From: Clostridium sp. AM33-3 | GTDB lineage: Bacteria > Bacillota > Clostridia > Lachnospirales > Lachnospiraceae | Assembly: GCF_003480315.1 (NCBI RefSeq) | Contig: NZ_QUIV01000008.1 | Coordinates: forward strand, 79,745-143,744 | Direction of reading: 5' to 3' | DNA length: 64,000 nucleotides | Part shown: piece after piece, positions 55,627 through 63,927 of the stretch | Numbering within the stretch: the first letter of the stretch is position 1 | How the letters are laid out: every line of letters begins with the position of its first letter | Notes under the pieces: generated by a model | The model's database searches: none | Seen by the model: only the letters and a program-made list of their open reading frames with translations | Told to the model about the DNA's origin: nothing | Program-made: the position numbers and the translations under genes

Positions 55627-56664
55627 TTATTTTGCAGAAAAATCAATCTTCTGAAGCAGCTCATCAATATCGCTGTATGTAGCAAGTCCCTCGTCGCCCG
55701 GCATGAAGGTCGGCTGCTGATAGTAGGAAGCATAAATTTTCTCCTGATACTCACTGTCATTCTCAATGATATCGCCAAGTGCTGCATTAAACTCATCTAC
55801 CAGTGCAGCGTCCGTTCCCTGCGGGAATGCAAAGAAATAGTAGAACGGAAGCTCAATATCATAGCCCTGATTCTTCATTGCTTTGATATCAATATTTTCA
55901 TCTGGAACAGTCAGATCACTGTTTCCATCCATTGCAAGCGGAACCAGAGTTCCCTCTGCAACATAATCCTTAATAGAACCATATGCTGCAAGAATCACAT
56001 CTACATGCCCACCAAGTACGGCAGCCAGACGGTCTGCTGCAGAACCGGCATCTACAATGTTAAGGTCAAATCCGGCATTTTTCATCTGAAGTGCCACTGC
56101 ATAGGAAGTTGCTCCAGTCTGCGCTGCCATCTTCAGCTCACCCGGATGCTCTTTGGAGTAGTTATAAAGTTCTTCCAGACTATTGATTCCAAGAGAAGCA
56201 TTTACTGTAACAACATTACCAACATTCTGTCCTGCAATTGCAGCAAACTGATATGCATCAAAGCCATAATCGGTTGCGCCACACGCTTTATTTACTAAGA
56301 ATGCTGTATGATAGAATAAAACAGAACTGCCATCATTTGCCGCATCTTTTACCTGTCTGGTTCCAGTTGCGCCACCATTACCATTTACATTAGAAACAAC
56401 GAAGTTTGCCGGCAGTTTTTCAGATAACTTCTGAGCAAGAAGACGTGCATTGAAATCTGTATCTCCACCAGCACTTGCAGGAACAACAATCTCCACATTT
56501 TTCGGCCATTCTACTGTGGATGATGCTGCGCTATCACCGCTCTTTTCATCAGCTGCCTTCTCAGTTGCTGCCGGAGCTGCACTATCACTCTTTCCTGCAG
56601 AACAGCCAGCCACAGAAAATGCCATAACTGCTGCCATCATTACTGCCAAACCCTTCTTAAACAT
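55627..56664 (-). CDS. tctC: TTT substrate-binding lipoprotein TctC (larA operon)
   Basis: 345-residue Bug/TctC-family lipoprotein. Signal MFKKGLAVMMAAVMAFS with lipobox VAGC, short Ala/Ser/Asp linker, then VEIVVPASAGGDTDFNARL, the family start. ATG 56664 follows GAGGGAAAAGG. First gene of the tctC-tctB-tctA-larA operon and divergent from a LysR gene, which probably controls it in response to the same acid. Confidence 0.93.
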   Translation of the reverse strand: MFKKGLAVMMAAVMAFSVAGCSAGKSDSAAPAATEKAADEKSGDSAASSTVEWPKNVEIVVPASAGGDTDFNARLLAQKLSEKLPANFVVSNVNGNGGATGTRQVKDAANDGSSVLFYHTAFLVNKACGATDYGFDAYQFAAIAGQNVGNVVTVNASLGINSLEELYNYSKEHPGELKMAAQTGATSYAVALQMKNAGFDLNIVDAGSAADRLAAVLGGHVDVILAAYGSIKDYVAEGTLVPLAMDGNSDLTVPDENIDIKAMKNQGYDIELPFYYFFAFPQGTDAALVDEFNAALGDIIENDSEYQEKIYASYYQQPTFMPGDEGLATYSDIDELLQKIDFSAK

Positions 56665-56794
56665 AACCTTTTCCCTCTCTTTCTTTCCATGAACGCTTAA
56701 AAGTATCTTGTATGGTTATCATAGCAACTTGTTATGAGGAAGTAAATTTAAACTTTTTTCGTTTTTATTTAGTTTTTCTAAACAAAAAAAATCA

Positions 56795-56823
56795 TTGTTT
56801 CTTGAGCATCATTGCTATATACT
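56795..56823 (+). promoter_or_regulatory. Promoter of the LysR gene at 56885
   Basis: TTGTTT (56795-56800), 17-base spacer, TATACT (56818-56823), about 60 bases ahead of the start codon, inside the 220-base divergent region shared with tctC. Confidence 0.6.
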
Positions 56824-56884
56824 AAAAACGAATATCATTCAAATGCCTGCATTATGCTTGTATTATTGAAGGAGATTTTATCTT

Positions 56885-57814
56885 ATGAATCTGAAAGAAA
56901 TTGAGTATGTTGTCACGATCGCTGAGGAACAGAAACTGGCTCGAGCCGCCGAAAAACTGTTTGTCACGCCCTCTGCACTCACACAACAGCTAAATAATAT
57001 TGAACGTGAAATCGGGACCCCACTCTTTTACCGTTCCCGCAACGGATGGGTTCCAACAGATGCAGGCTTAATTTATCTTAAGTCTGCAAAAGAAATTTTA
57101 CAAATACGACACGAAACCGATAAAAAATTACAGGATTTAGTCGATTCTCATCAAGGGACACTGACCATCGGAATCACTTCTGAACATGGCAGTTCCATGT
57201 TCACTCATATTTATCCACTGTTTCATCAACTTTACCCAGAAGTAACCATCAACATCTACGAAAATAACGTTCGCGGACAACAGCAAATGATTGCTTCCGG
57301 CGAACTGGATCTTGGCATTTTGACCTTATCAGAGCAACAGCGCACCGAAGATGTTTACATACCACTTGCCAAAGAAGAAATTCTTCTTGCGATTCCAAAT
57401 ATTCACCCCGCCTGTCAGCTTGCCCGCTCAACAAGCTGCAGTGCATATCCAGAACTTGACCTTGTTCATGTTCAATATGAGCCATTTGCTATGATGTATA
57501 AACAATCTACGATGTATGAAATGATTCGTAAATGTTTTCAGGAATGCCAGTTTTATCCGGACACTCTTTTTTATAATCAGCGTTCCGGCACCGCCCTTGA
57601 GATGGTATCGGCAGGAATCTGCTGCAGTGTTGTTCCCAGTTTCTTTGCTGCAGGTGCTTATCGCTATCCATTTGAGAATGTATCCTTCTTCTCATTTCCT
57701 TCCCATCCAACCTGGGACATCGCAGCAAGTTACAAAAAAGGCAGTTATCTCACCGATGCCGCCCAGTACTTCATCAAATTGGCCAAAGAATACTGGGGTC
57801 GATTATCGTTGTAA
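56885..57814 (+). CDS. LysR-family transcriptional regulator
   Basis: 309-residue LysR regulator. N-terminus MNLKEIEYVVTIAEEQKLAR with AAEKLFVTPSALTQQLNNIE and REIGTPLFYRS. ATG at 56885 has GAAGGAG. Divergent from the tctC-tctB-tctA-larA operon, its likely target. A second LysR gene follows 118 bases downstream on the same strand. Confidence 0.93.
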   Translation: MNLKEIEYVVTIAEEQKLARAAEKLFVTPSALTQQLNNIEREIGTPLFYRSRNGWVPTDAGLIYLKSAKEILQIRHETDKKLQDLVDSHQGTLTIGITSEHGSSMFTHIYPLFHQLYPEVTINIYENNVRGQQQMIASGELDLGILTLSEQQRTEDVYIPLAKEEILLAIPNIHPACQLARSTSCSAYPELDLVHVQYEPFAMMYKQSTMYEMIRKCFQECQFYPDTLFYNQRSGTALEMVSAGICCSVVPSFFAAGAYRYPFENVSFFSFPSHPTWDIAASYKKGSYLTDAAQYFIKLAKEYWGRLSL

Positions 57815-57932
57815 CGGCTTCTGTCGTTGTGGATAATTTACTTTAGCTTGCATTTTGGGTATAATGAGAAAATACAGGTAATAAGAAACACATGGACTTA
57901 TATCCGATCAGAAAATTATGGGAGGTACCCTT

Positions 57933-58874
57933 TTGGACGTTAAATATTTAAACTACATTCTGGCGATTGCAAACCGGCACAACATGACAAAAGCAGCAGA
58001 AGACTTGTTTGTCTCTCAGTCCTCCCTGAGCCAGTATCTTTCCAGACTGGAGCAGGAACTCGGCACACCTCTTTTTATCCGGTCCAAAGGTGAGTTGAGT
58101 CTGACGTCTGCCGGTGTGCTGTATGTAGAAGCTGCCCAGAAGGTTGTAAAGATCCAGAAGGATCTGTATCAGAACATTGCAGCACTGAGCCAGAAAGGTC
58201 GTATCCGTGTCGGAGTCACCTCGAACTGGGGACTTCGCATGCTGACCGAGATCATCCCGTTATTCCGGGAACAGTATCCGGGAATCACCATTGAAATTAC
58301 AGAAACAAGCCTGCCGGCCTTCAAAAAGGCACTGACTGAAGACACTCTGGATGTTGGCCTGGCCTCTGACGTAAGCACTGATCCCTACGGTAGCCTTGTG
58401 CAGGTACTTCGCGAGGAAGAAATATTCCTTGCCATATCCATGTTTCACCCATATGCGCTGACGCATCCGTCCGGAACTCCGATCACCGCAGAGGAAGTAA
58501 AAGCAAACTTTGCAGGCGACAGCCTTTTATTATCCAAAAAGGGGGCCTCCCTGCGCATGATTGGCGACCAGTTCTTCGACTCCTGCGGCTTTGAGCCTGT
58601 TGCCGTGTGTGAGACCAACAACATTTCCGCCACACGCAGTATGGTAGCCCAGAATGCCGGTGTCGCATTTATATCCGAGTCCTGCTCTGTCAACCGCAAC
58701 CACATCGCCTACTACCCGCTCTCCCCGGCCATGAAGCGCTTAAATCTCGTGGTACGCCAGAAGGACTGGGTGCTCAACGAGCCGGAACAATCCTTTATGG
58801 ATCATATCTTAAATTATTTCAAACAGAATACCGAACACCCTTATCTGGCGGAGAAATATTCTATTTCTTTCTGA
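57933..58874 (+). CDS. LysR-family transcriptional regulator
   Basis: 313-residue LysR regulator starting at TTG 57933: GGGAGG lies seven bases ahead, inside a longer frame from ATG 57918 that would overlap the site. DNA-binding part LDVKYLNYILAIANRHNMTK, recognition helix in AAEDLFVSQSSLSQYLSRLE. It is convergent with the second LarA homologue, with a strong terminator between. Regulatory target may be that gene or the operon to the left. Confidence 0.9.
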   Translation: MDVKYLNYILAIANRHNMTKAAEDLFVSQSSLSQYLSRLEQELGTPLFIRSKGELSLTSAGVLYVEAAQKVVKIQKDLYQNIAALSQKGRIRVGVTSNWGLRMLTEIIPLFREQYPGITIEITETSLPAFKKALTEDTLDVGLASDVSTDPYGSLVQVLREEEIFLAISMFHPYALTHPSGTPITAEEVKANFAGDSLLLSKKGASLRMIGDQFFDSCGFEPVAVCETNNISATRSMVAQNAGVAFISESCSVNRNHIAYYPLSPAMKRLNLVVRQKDWVLNEPEQSFMDHILNYFKQNTEHPYLAEKYSISF

Positions 58875-58879
58875 CAGTA

Positions 58880-58907
58880 AAAGGAGCCGCAAAAGCGGCT
58901 CCTTTTT
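58880..58907. terminator. Terminator between convergent LysR and larA homologue
   Basis: AAAGGAGCCGC / GCGGCTCCTTT with an AAAA loop and a T run on the plus side. Confidence 0.9.
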
Positions 58908-58934
58908 CACATTTTCTTTATGATCAAAATCCGG

Positions 58935-60239
58935 TCAGATCTGGGTCAGCAGAGCTCCCTGCTCGTCAAATTCCAGTTCCTGCGGCTCATCCAGTGCAGT
59001 AACCCCCGGATATCTTCCGTTTTTCACATCCTCATAATATGCCTCCGAAAGCATGATCTCGCCGATGTGAAGCGTATTCTTGATCCGGACGATCCGGGCA
59101 TGCTCCCGGTCAATCTGATTTGCCGTACGGATGCAGGCCTGAATGGCTTCTTTATCATCATAAACAACCGGCGGCATCATGCCGGAGCGTAAAACTGTGC
59201 TGGTAAAGCAATTCGTATAGATTACATCCAGATCGAGTTTATCAAAAACCCGCTTTGTAATCACATCTGCCAGTCCCATTCCATTTGCATTTCCGTGAGA
59301 ACTGTCCCGCAGGTCCAGAAAGCAGGTCCGTTTCACCTGCAGCCCGCCTTTTCCGAATTCTGTGGACCAGGTACCGGAAATGTTCGGGTCCACGCCGGTT
59401 CCGCTGAAATTTTTCCCGATCTCATTTACAACCAGAACATCTGCTTCCTTCACCAGGATACTCGGCATATTGGAAAATGCGATTTTCAGAAGCTCAGGCT
59501 CCCGCTCAAAGATTTTTTCCGTTGGGATCGCCTCAATCAGTGCAGTCTCATCGTAAGCATTCTCGACACAGGGAATCGCAAATAAAATATTGGAATTTTC
59601 CACTACCACCTTCGCATTTGCAGGAAGATTCCTCGCCATATTTCCGAGTCCGTCACTGTGGACGCTTTCTGCGCCCTTCTGCTTTCCAAGTCCGACTACC
59701 ATCATCTTGCAGACACCGCTCTCATAGGGACCACGGAAAGCATTATGGGGCTTGATCCGGCAGGAAACAATGATTCCGTCAGCCTCATGCGCATTTTTAT
59801 CCTGATAAACCGGTTTTCCATACTCAGAATATCCCAGGAGCACCGTTTCCATGGAAGATCTGATCGGGCATCCCATGGACTCTTCTGTAATTCCGTAACC
59901 GGCAAGAAGCTCTTTCTGGCTCTCTGCCTTTGCACCTCCATGGCTTCCCATGGCCGGAACGATAAACGGATATGCTCCCTTTTTTTTCACATAATCAACG
60001 ATCGCGCGGGTAATCACATTTACATTGGCAATGCCCCGGCTTCCAGCCGTGATCGCGATCTTCATTCCCGGCTGGATCCTAGAGCTGATTTCCGGTCTGG
60101 AAAGCTGTTCTCTCACAACTTCAGGAATCTGCTCCGGCTCAATCCGGTCTTTCTTAAAGTTCTGCTCCGCCCGGAACATTTTGGGGATTGGAATATCCTT
60201 CAACAGATTTGAGATACTTCCGCCTTTTACTGGTCCCAT
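58935..60239 (-). CDS. LarA-family nickel-pincer racemase/epimerase homologue, second copy
   Basis: 434 residues from ATG 60239 (GGGAGG nine bases upstream; the in-frame ATG at 60266 lies ahead of that site). The same putative NPN residues occur at the same positions as in the first copy: Arg68, His100, His165, Lys178 and His194. The two proteins are alike over the full length but clearly diverged, so they may differ in substrate. It stands alone, without its own transporter, and an IS200/IS605-type element ends just upstream (about 60305), which may have separated it from its former promoter or regulator. Confidence 0.87.
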   Translation of the reverse strand: MGPVKGGSISNLLKDIPIPKMFRAEQNFKKDRIEPEQIPEVVREQLSRPEISSRIQPGMKIAITAGSRGIANVNVITRAIVDYVKKKGAYPFIVPAMGSHGGAKAESQKELLAGYGITEESMGCPIRSSMETVLLGYSEYGKPVYQDKNAHEADGIIVSCRIKPHNAFRGPYESGVCKMMVVGLGKQKGAESVHSDGLGNMARNLPANAKVVVENSNILFAIPCVENAYDETALIEAIPTEKIFEREPELLKIAFSNMPSILVKEADVLVVNEIGKNFSGTGVDPNISGTWSTEFGKGGLQVKRTCFLDLRDSSHGNANGMGLADVITKRVFDKLDLDVIYTNCFTSTVLRSGMMPPVVYDDKEAIQACIRTANQIDREHARIVRIKNTLHIGEIMLSEAYYEDVKNGRYPGVTALDEPQELEFDEQGALLTQI

Positions 60240-60309
60240 ATGATATTGCCTCCCTGTATTCATCATTATTTCATCTAACTCTCTCTATTTACTATATCAG
60301 CGCCCATGT

Positions 60310-60460
60310 GACATACTTCCACCACTTAGCTAGCGCTTGAAGTGGGGGCTTCTCGTTCGATTGCCCGATAGGGCAAAGCATAAGCGAGCTATCCCCGTGT
60401 GTCCCACGGTTTTATTAGACATTATGATAGTATGGAATTTCTTCCGCAAGGATCAGGAGA
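60310..60460 (-). ncRNA. Candidate omega RNA (TnpB guide RNA)
   Basis: The 150 bases running from the tnpB 3' end to the right end of the element are GC-rich and structured, with stems such as TTGCCCGATAGGGCAA and the terminal CCACTT/AAGTGG hairpin. In IS605-group elements this region is the omega RNA scaffold whose guide is the flanking DNA beyond the right end. Assigned by position and the terminal hairpin only. Confidence 0.55.
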
Positions 60461-61571
60461 TTTTCTTTTCTGTATCAAGTATCATTCCAGATATTCGAAT
60501 ACCTTCCCTGCATATATTGATTGCTGCGTTTTGATCCCGGTCCATTCGATTTCCGCACGCACACTCATAAATGCGATCACTCAATTGCAAATCCTCTTTT
60601 ATGTTTCCACAGCAGCTGCAGGTTTTGGAGCTGGGATACCAGCGGTCAATACGGACCAGTTTCTTCCCGGCGCGTTCCATTTTATATGCCAGAAAATCCG
60701 TGAACATTCCCCAGCCATTGTCATGAACACGCTTTCCAAAACACATATCCTGGCTCATTTCTTTCATATTCAGATCTTCCATGCACACGATATCATAGGA
60801 ATTGGCTATCTTCCTCGACTCCTTATGCAAAAAATCCTTTCGCTGATGTGCGATATGGGTATGGATCCGTGTCACTTTCTTCTTTTGCTTTTTATAACAG
60901 TTACTCCCCTGTTCGCAGTGGCTCAGTTTACGCTGCTCCCTTGCCAGCTTCTTCTGGGCTTTTGAGAAAAAATGAGGATATGCCGCACGATTTCCATTGG
61001 AATCCGCATATAACTCTTTCATGGAAAAATCAAGACCAATCGCGGATTCTGCTTTCCTGATTTCGTTCATCGGTTCCTCGCAGGAATATAACAAAGCAAC
61101 ATAGTATCGTTCATCTGCTTCCTGAGTGATGGTTGCACCTTTCAACTGGTAACCTTCCTCAATCTTCCGATGCTGTCTGATGCGGACCCAGCCAGCTTTT
61201 GGAAGTTTTAACCTTCCATTTTGTAAGGCGATGTTTCCATTCACACAATTGGTTGTATAACTTCTCACAGGTTTCTTTTTTGATTTGAATTTCGGAAAAC
61301 CAACTGAGTCATCACGAAAGAAATTTTTATATGCAGTCTGCAAATGCAGCTGCGCATTGCACAGTGCCAGACTGTCTACCTCCTTCAACCACGGAAACTC
61401 GGATTTATATCTAGCCGGTGTCACGCTTAAGTTCTTTCCCGTTTTCTCATAGTAAGCTTTTTTCTCCGCAAGCATCCGGTTATAAACAAAACGAACACAA
61501 CCAAATGTCTTTGCAAATAATTCCCTTTGTGGTTTATTCGGATAAATCCGAAAACGGTACACGGTGTTCAT
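60453..61571 (-). CDS. tnpB: TnpB RNA-guided endonuclease (IS200/IS605)
   Basis: 372-residue TnpB, the ancestor-like relative of Cas12. Starts MNTVYRFRIYPNKPQRELFA. The RuvC residues are all present: Asp181 in IGLDFSMKEL, Glu265 in VCMEDLNM and Asp346 in DRDQNAAINI. The zinc finger (Cys318, Cys321, Cys337, Cys339) lies between the last two. So it should still cut DNA when loaded with its omega RNA. ATG 61571 has GGGAGAGAG; the frame runs back into the tnpA remnant without a stop, but that part is not TnpB. Confidence 0.92.
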   Translation of the reverse strand: MNTVYRFRIYPNKPQRELFAKTFGCVRFVYNRMLAEKKAYYEKTGKNLSVTPARYKSEFPWLKEVDSLALCNAQLHLQTAYKNFFRDDSVGFPKFKSKKKPVRSYTTNCVNGNIALQNGRLKLPKAGWVRIRQHRKIEEGYQLKGATITQEADERYYVALLYSCEEPMNEIRKAESAIGLDFSMKELYADSNGNRAAYPHFFSKAQKKLAREQRKLSHCEQGSNCYKKQKKKVTRIHTHIAHQRKDFLHKESRKIANSYDIVCMEDLNMKEMSQDMCFGKRVHDNGWGMFTDFLAYKMERAGKKLVRIDRWYPSSKTCSCCGNIKEDLQLSDRIYECACGNRMDRDQNAAINICREGIRISGMILDTEKKIS

Positions 61572-61824
61572 TTTACTCTCTCCCTGTGTTTCAATGTACT
61601 GACGGATGACCTCAATCGGGGCACCTCCGGCACTCAACAGACAAAAACTCTGGCTCCAGAACATTTCCTTCCATAGCTTTTGCCGGACTTCCTGGTACTC
61701 CTTTTTAATCAGGCGGCTGCTTGCGCTTTTATACGCATTGATAAACTTACTCAGTTCCGATTTTGAGAATAAAATGGTAATATAATAAAAATACCGAATG
61801 TGCATTACTATCCAATTTTCTCAT
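61572..61824 (-). pseudogene. tnpA: Decayed IS200-type transposase tnpA, central part deleted
   Basis: From ATG 61824 the frame gives the usual TnpA opening MRKLDSNAHSVFLLYYHFIL; then, in another frame, the usual ending resumes at SKSELSKFINAYKSASSRLI through QYIETQG. The middle (about 60 residues including the HUH metal-binding histidines) is gone and the frames no longer match. The tail retains the catalytic Tyr region. Hence a non-functional transposase. Confidence 0.85.
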
Positions 61825-62025
61825 AGAAATCAGCCTTTCTCATTATTTCGACTGATTATATTTTATCATATATTGCTCTATATGTCTATATTCTTATCGA
61901 ATGTTTGTTCTTTTTCTGCCAGCACAGATATGTGCACTATCGAATCATGCCAGTTATTGCATATCAGGAATCAAAAGCAGGCAATTCATCCTACCAACTG
62001 AAGAGGATGGGGGAATTCTTGCAGT

Positions 62026-62070
62026 GTTACGTTAAAAGGAATCGAATATATCGTTACTCTTGCAGAACTT
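62026..62070 (+). pseudogene. Possible remnant of a LysR-type regulator N-terminus
   Basis: These 45 bases translate VTLKGIEYIVTLAEL, very like the first residues of LysR proteins in this window (MNLKEIEYVVTIAEE). There is no start codon in frame and the similarity stops after 15 codons. It lies between the IS element and the AAA/PD-(D/E)XK gene. A chance match is possible. Confidence 0.35.
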
Positions 62071-62077
62071 ATTTTTT

Positions 62078-63805
62078 CTACGGTAATTCTTCCGTTGTCA
62101 TCGCAACCCTGCATCGTTTTCGGTTGCACGCAATTCCATATTTCAAGATTCTGTGGATGCCGTCCTGCCGGAGCGCTTCTTCATACTGCTTATCGATAAT
62201 TTGCCGCAAAGCCCTCTGACATTCTTTTACTTCACATCCCTGTTCCGCATATTTCACTTCGAGCACAATTCCGAGATCGGCATCATCAATCCGAATGGAA
62301 ATATCACTGAAACCATTTCCCGATTCCTGATTGGAACGAACAGACCAACCTCCTTTAAAACTCAAAATCCCCAACAGAATTCCGTGATAAAAATTTTCCT
62401 TTGCCGGTTTCTGCACAAATGTATCGCGGATACTGATTGTCTTTTTCAGATATTCCGTCAGAATTGCTTCTACTTTTTTCGGATTTCCGAAGAATAATGC
62501 ATCGCAGAAATCGTTTACCATACTGCCATCCTGCCCTACATTTTCCCGAAACAGTTCCAGAACCTGATGAGTCATGATATCGCGTATTTCCCGATTCGGA
62601 ATCGCCAGATTATAGCGGTTTCCATCCGCCTTTCCCCTCTGTGTCAGATATCCGGTCATAAACAACGTACTCCACAGATTATCCATGGAAGCATACAGAT
62701 CCTGATATGTCAATTCCTGATTAATCTCTTTCTGTACCGTATCTCCACTGATCAGACTCTCCAGTTCCGACTTCGTAAGCTTCCTTTCCTTTCCCATTTC
62801 TTCTACAAAATGGCGTAAAATCATATTTCCGCTGGTATTGATCCAATAATTCTGAGGAGGCAGATCCGGCTCCAGGCGATGATCGCTGCAGTAATTGATC
62901 ACATCCCAGGGACAATAAACTTCTGTATTTCCAAACTGATATCCATCATACCATAACTTTACTGTTTCATAATGCTCATCCAGCTCGTAATAATGGAGCA
63001 TCTTTTTTACTTCGTCATCCGTAAAACCAAAAAATTCATCAAATGCCGGATTGGTAAACGGATAGACTTTAAAATTGTTCAGTCCGGTAAAGATGCTCTC
63101 CTTTGCAATGCGCAGACAGCCGGTGAGAACTGCAAATTTCAGACTGCTGTTCGTTTTTAACGCATTTCCAAGCAATCCACGAATCAAAGCCACCATTTTG
63201 TCATAATAGCCGTTCTGAAACGCCTTATCGAGCGGCACATCATATTCATCAATCAGAAGAATGACCTGTTTTCCATAATGCTTTTCCAAAAGAATAGATA
63301 AGGTCTTTAAACTTGCAATCAGCAAATCTGCAGACATTGCATACATGGATTCGCCCCTCTGCCCAACCTGCGTCAGTTTTTCATAAATCTGTTTCTCATT
63401 GTCTGTCAAACGTATACTCTGCTTCAAAAAAGGAAAACGCATGGCCTCATTTCCAATAATAATCTTCAATGCCGCACATGCTTCCTCGAAAGAGTTTCCA
63501 TCCACACCCTTTAAGCTGACAGAAATGACTGGATATTGCCCCATATACTGTTCACACAGTTCTGATTCCTGCATAATGTCCAGATCATCAAATAACGATT
63601 TCTCACACCCCAGTTCAAAAAAGCTCTGCAGCATGTCCATATTCAGTGATTTTCCAAACCGTCGTGGCCGCGGAAAAAGGCTCACCATACTTCCAAGTTC
63701 CAGAAGCTGCGCAATCAAACCGGTTTTATCGACATAATAATAGTTTTCCCGGCGGATCCGTTTAAAGTTTTCCATTCCAACCGGAAGTCTCTTTTTTCTT
63801 GTCAT
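62078..63805 (-). CDS. AAA-ATPase-like/PD-(D/E)XK nuclease domain protein (DUF1703 type)
   Basis: 575 residues. N-terminal AAA-like module: YYVDKTGLIAQLLE, a P-loop-like FPRPRRFGKSLNMDML with GKS (about residue 52), a Walker B-like VILLIDEYDVPLD and a sensor region VLTGCLRIAKESIFTGLNNF. The C-terminal PD-(D/E)XK-like domain (about 470-560) ends with GIVLEVKYAEQG and a conserved Ala-Leu-Arg-Gln helix. This family is abundant and multicopy in gut Firmicutes and Bacteroidetes; function unknown, with a nuclease or mobile-element link often suggested. ATG 63805 has GGAAAGGAAG. Next to an IS element. Confidence 0.85.
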   Translation of the reverse strand: MTRKKRLPVGMENFKRIRRENYYYVDKTGLIAQLLELGSMVSLFPRPRRFGKSLNMDMLQSFFELGCEKSLFDDLDIMQESELCEQYMGQYPVISVSLKGVDGNSFEEACAALKIIIGNEAMRFPFLKQSIRLTDNEKQIYEKLTQVGQRGESMYAMSADLLIASLKTLSILLEKHYGKQVILLIDEYDVPLDKAFQNGYYDKMVALIRGLLGNALKTNSSLKFAVLTGCLRIAKESIFTGLNNFKVYPFTNPAFDEFFGFTDDEVKKMLHYYELDEHYETVKLWYDGYQFGNTEVYCPWDVINYCSDHRLEPDLPPQNYWINTSGNMILRHFVEEMGKERKLTKSELESLISGDTVQKEINQELTYQDLYASMDNLWSTLFMTGYLTQRGKADGNRYNLAIPNREIRDIMTHQVLELFRENVGQDGSMVNDFCDALFFGNPKKVEAILTEYLKKTISIRDTFVQKPAKENFYHGILLGILSFKGGWSVRSNQESGNGFSDISIRIDDADLGIVLEVKYAEQGCEVKECQRALRQIIDKQYEEALRQDGIHRILKYGIACNRKRCRVAMTTEELP

Positions 63806-63888
63806 AGCTTCGCTTCCTTTCCCCGCTAATCTTTGTTCCGAATTCTAATACTTTCATTATACCATCAGGAAAAACATCCCACAAGCAC

Positions 63889-63927
63889 CGAAAGGGCTTG
63901 AATCCTACGGATTTAAGCCCTTTTTTT
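63889..63927. terminator. Terminator near the right edge
   Basis: AAAGGGCTTGAATCC pairs with GGATTTAAGCCCTTT (G-T pair included) around TAC, with seven T residues on the plus side. Its 25-base core recurs at 42502-42526. The remaining bases to 64000 show no gene. Confidence 0.75.

Larger units (their letters stand above)
60305..61860 (-). mobile_element. IS200/IS605-type element, tnpA decayed, tnpB intact
   Basis: About 1.55 kb. The right end carries a subterminal hairpin CCACTT...AAGTGG (60320-60343) next to a GAAGCCCCCACTT-type sequence typical of IS605-group right ends. The left end has an inverted repeat TCAGCC...GACTGA (61831-61856). It encodes a tnpA remnant and a complete tnpB. Exact ends are approximate because these elements have no terminal inverted repeats. 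Confidence 0.8.

Noticed and set aside
60453..61571. TnpB as a nuclease-dead TldR-like regulator
   Set aside because: The three acidic RuvC residues and the zinc cysteines are all intact, so it looks like an active nuclease.
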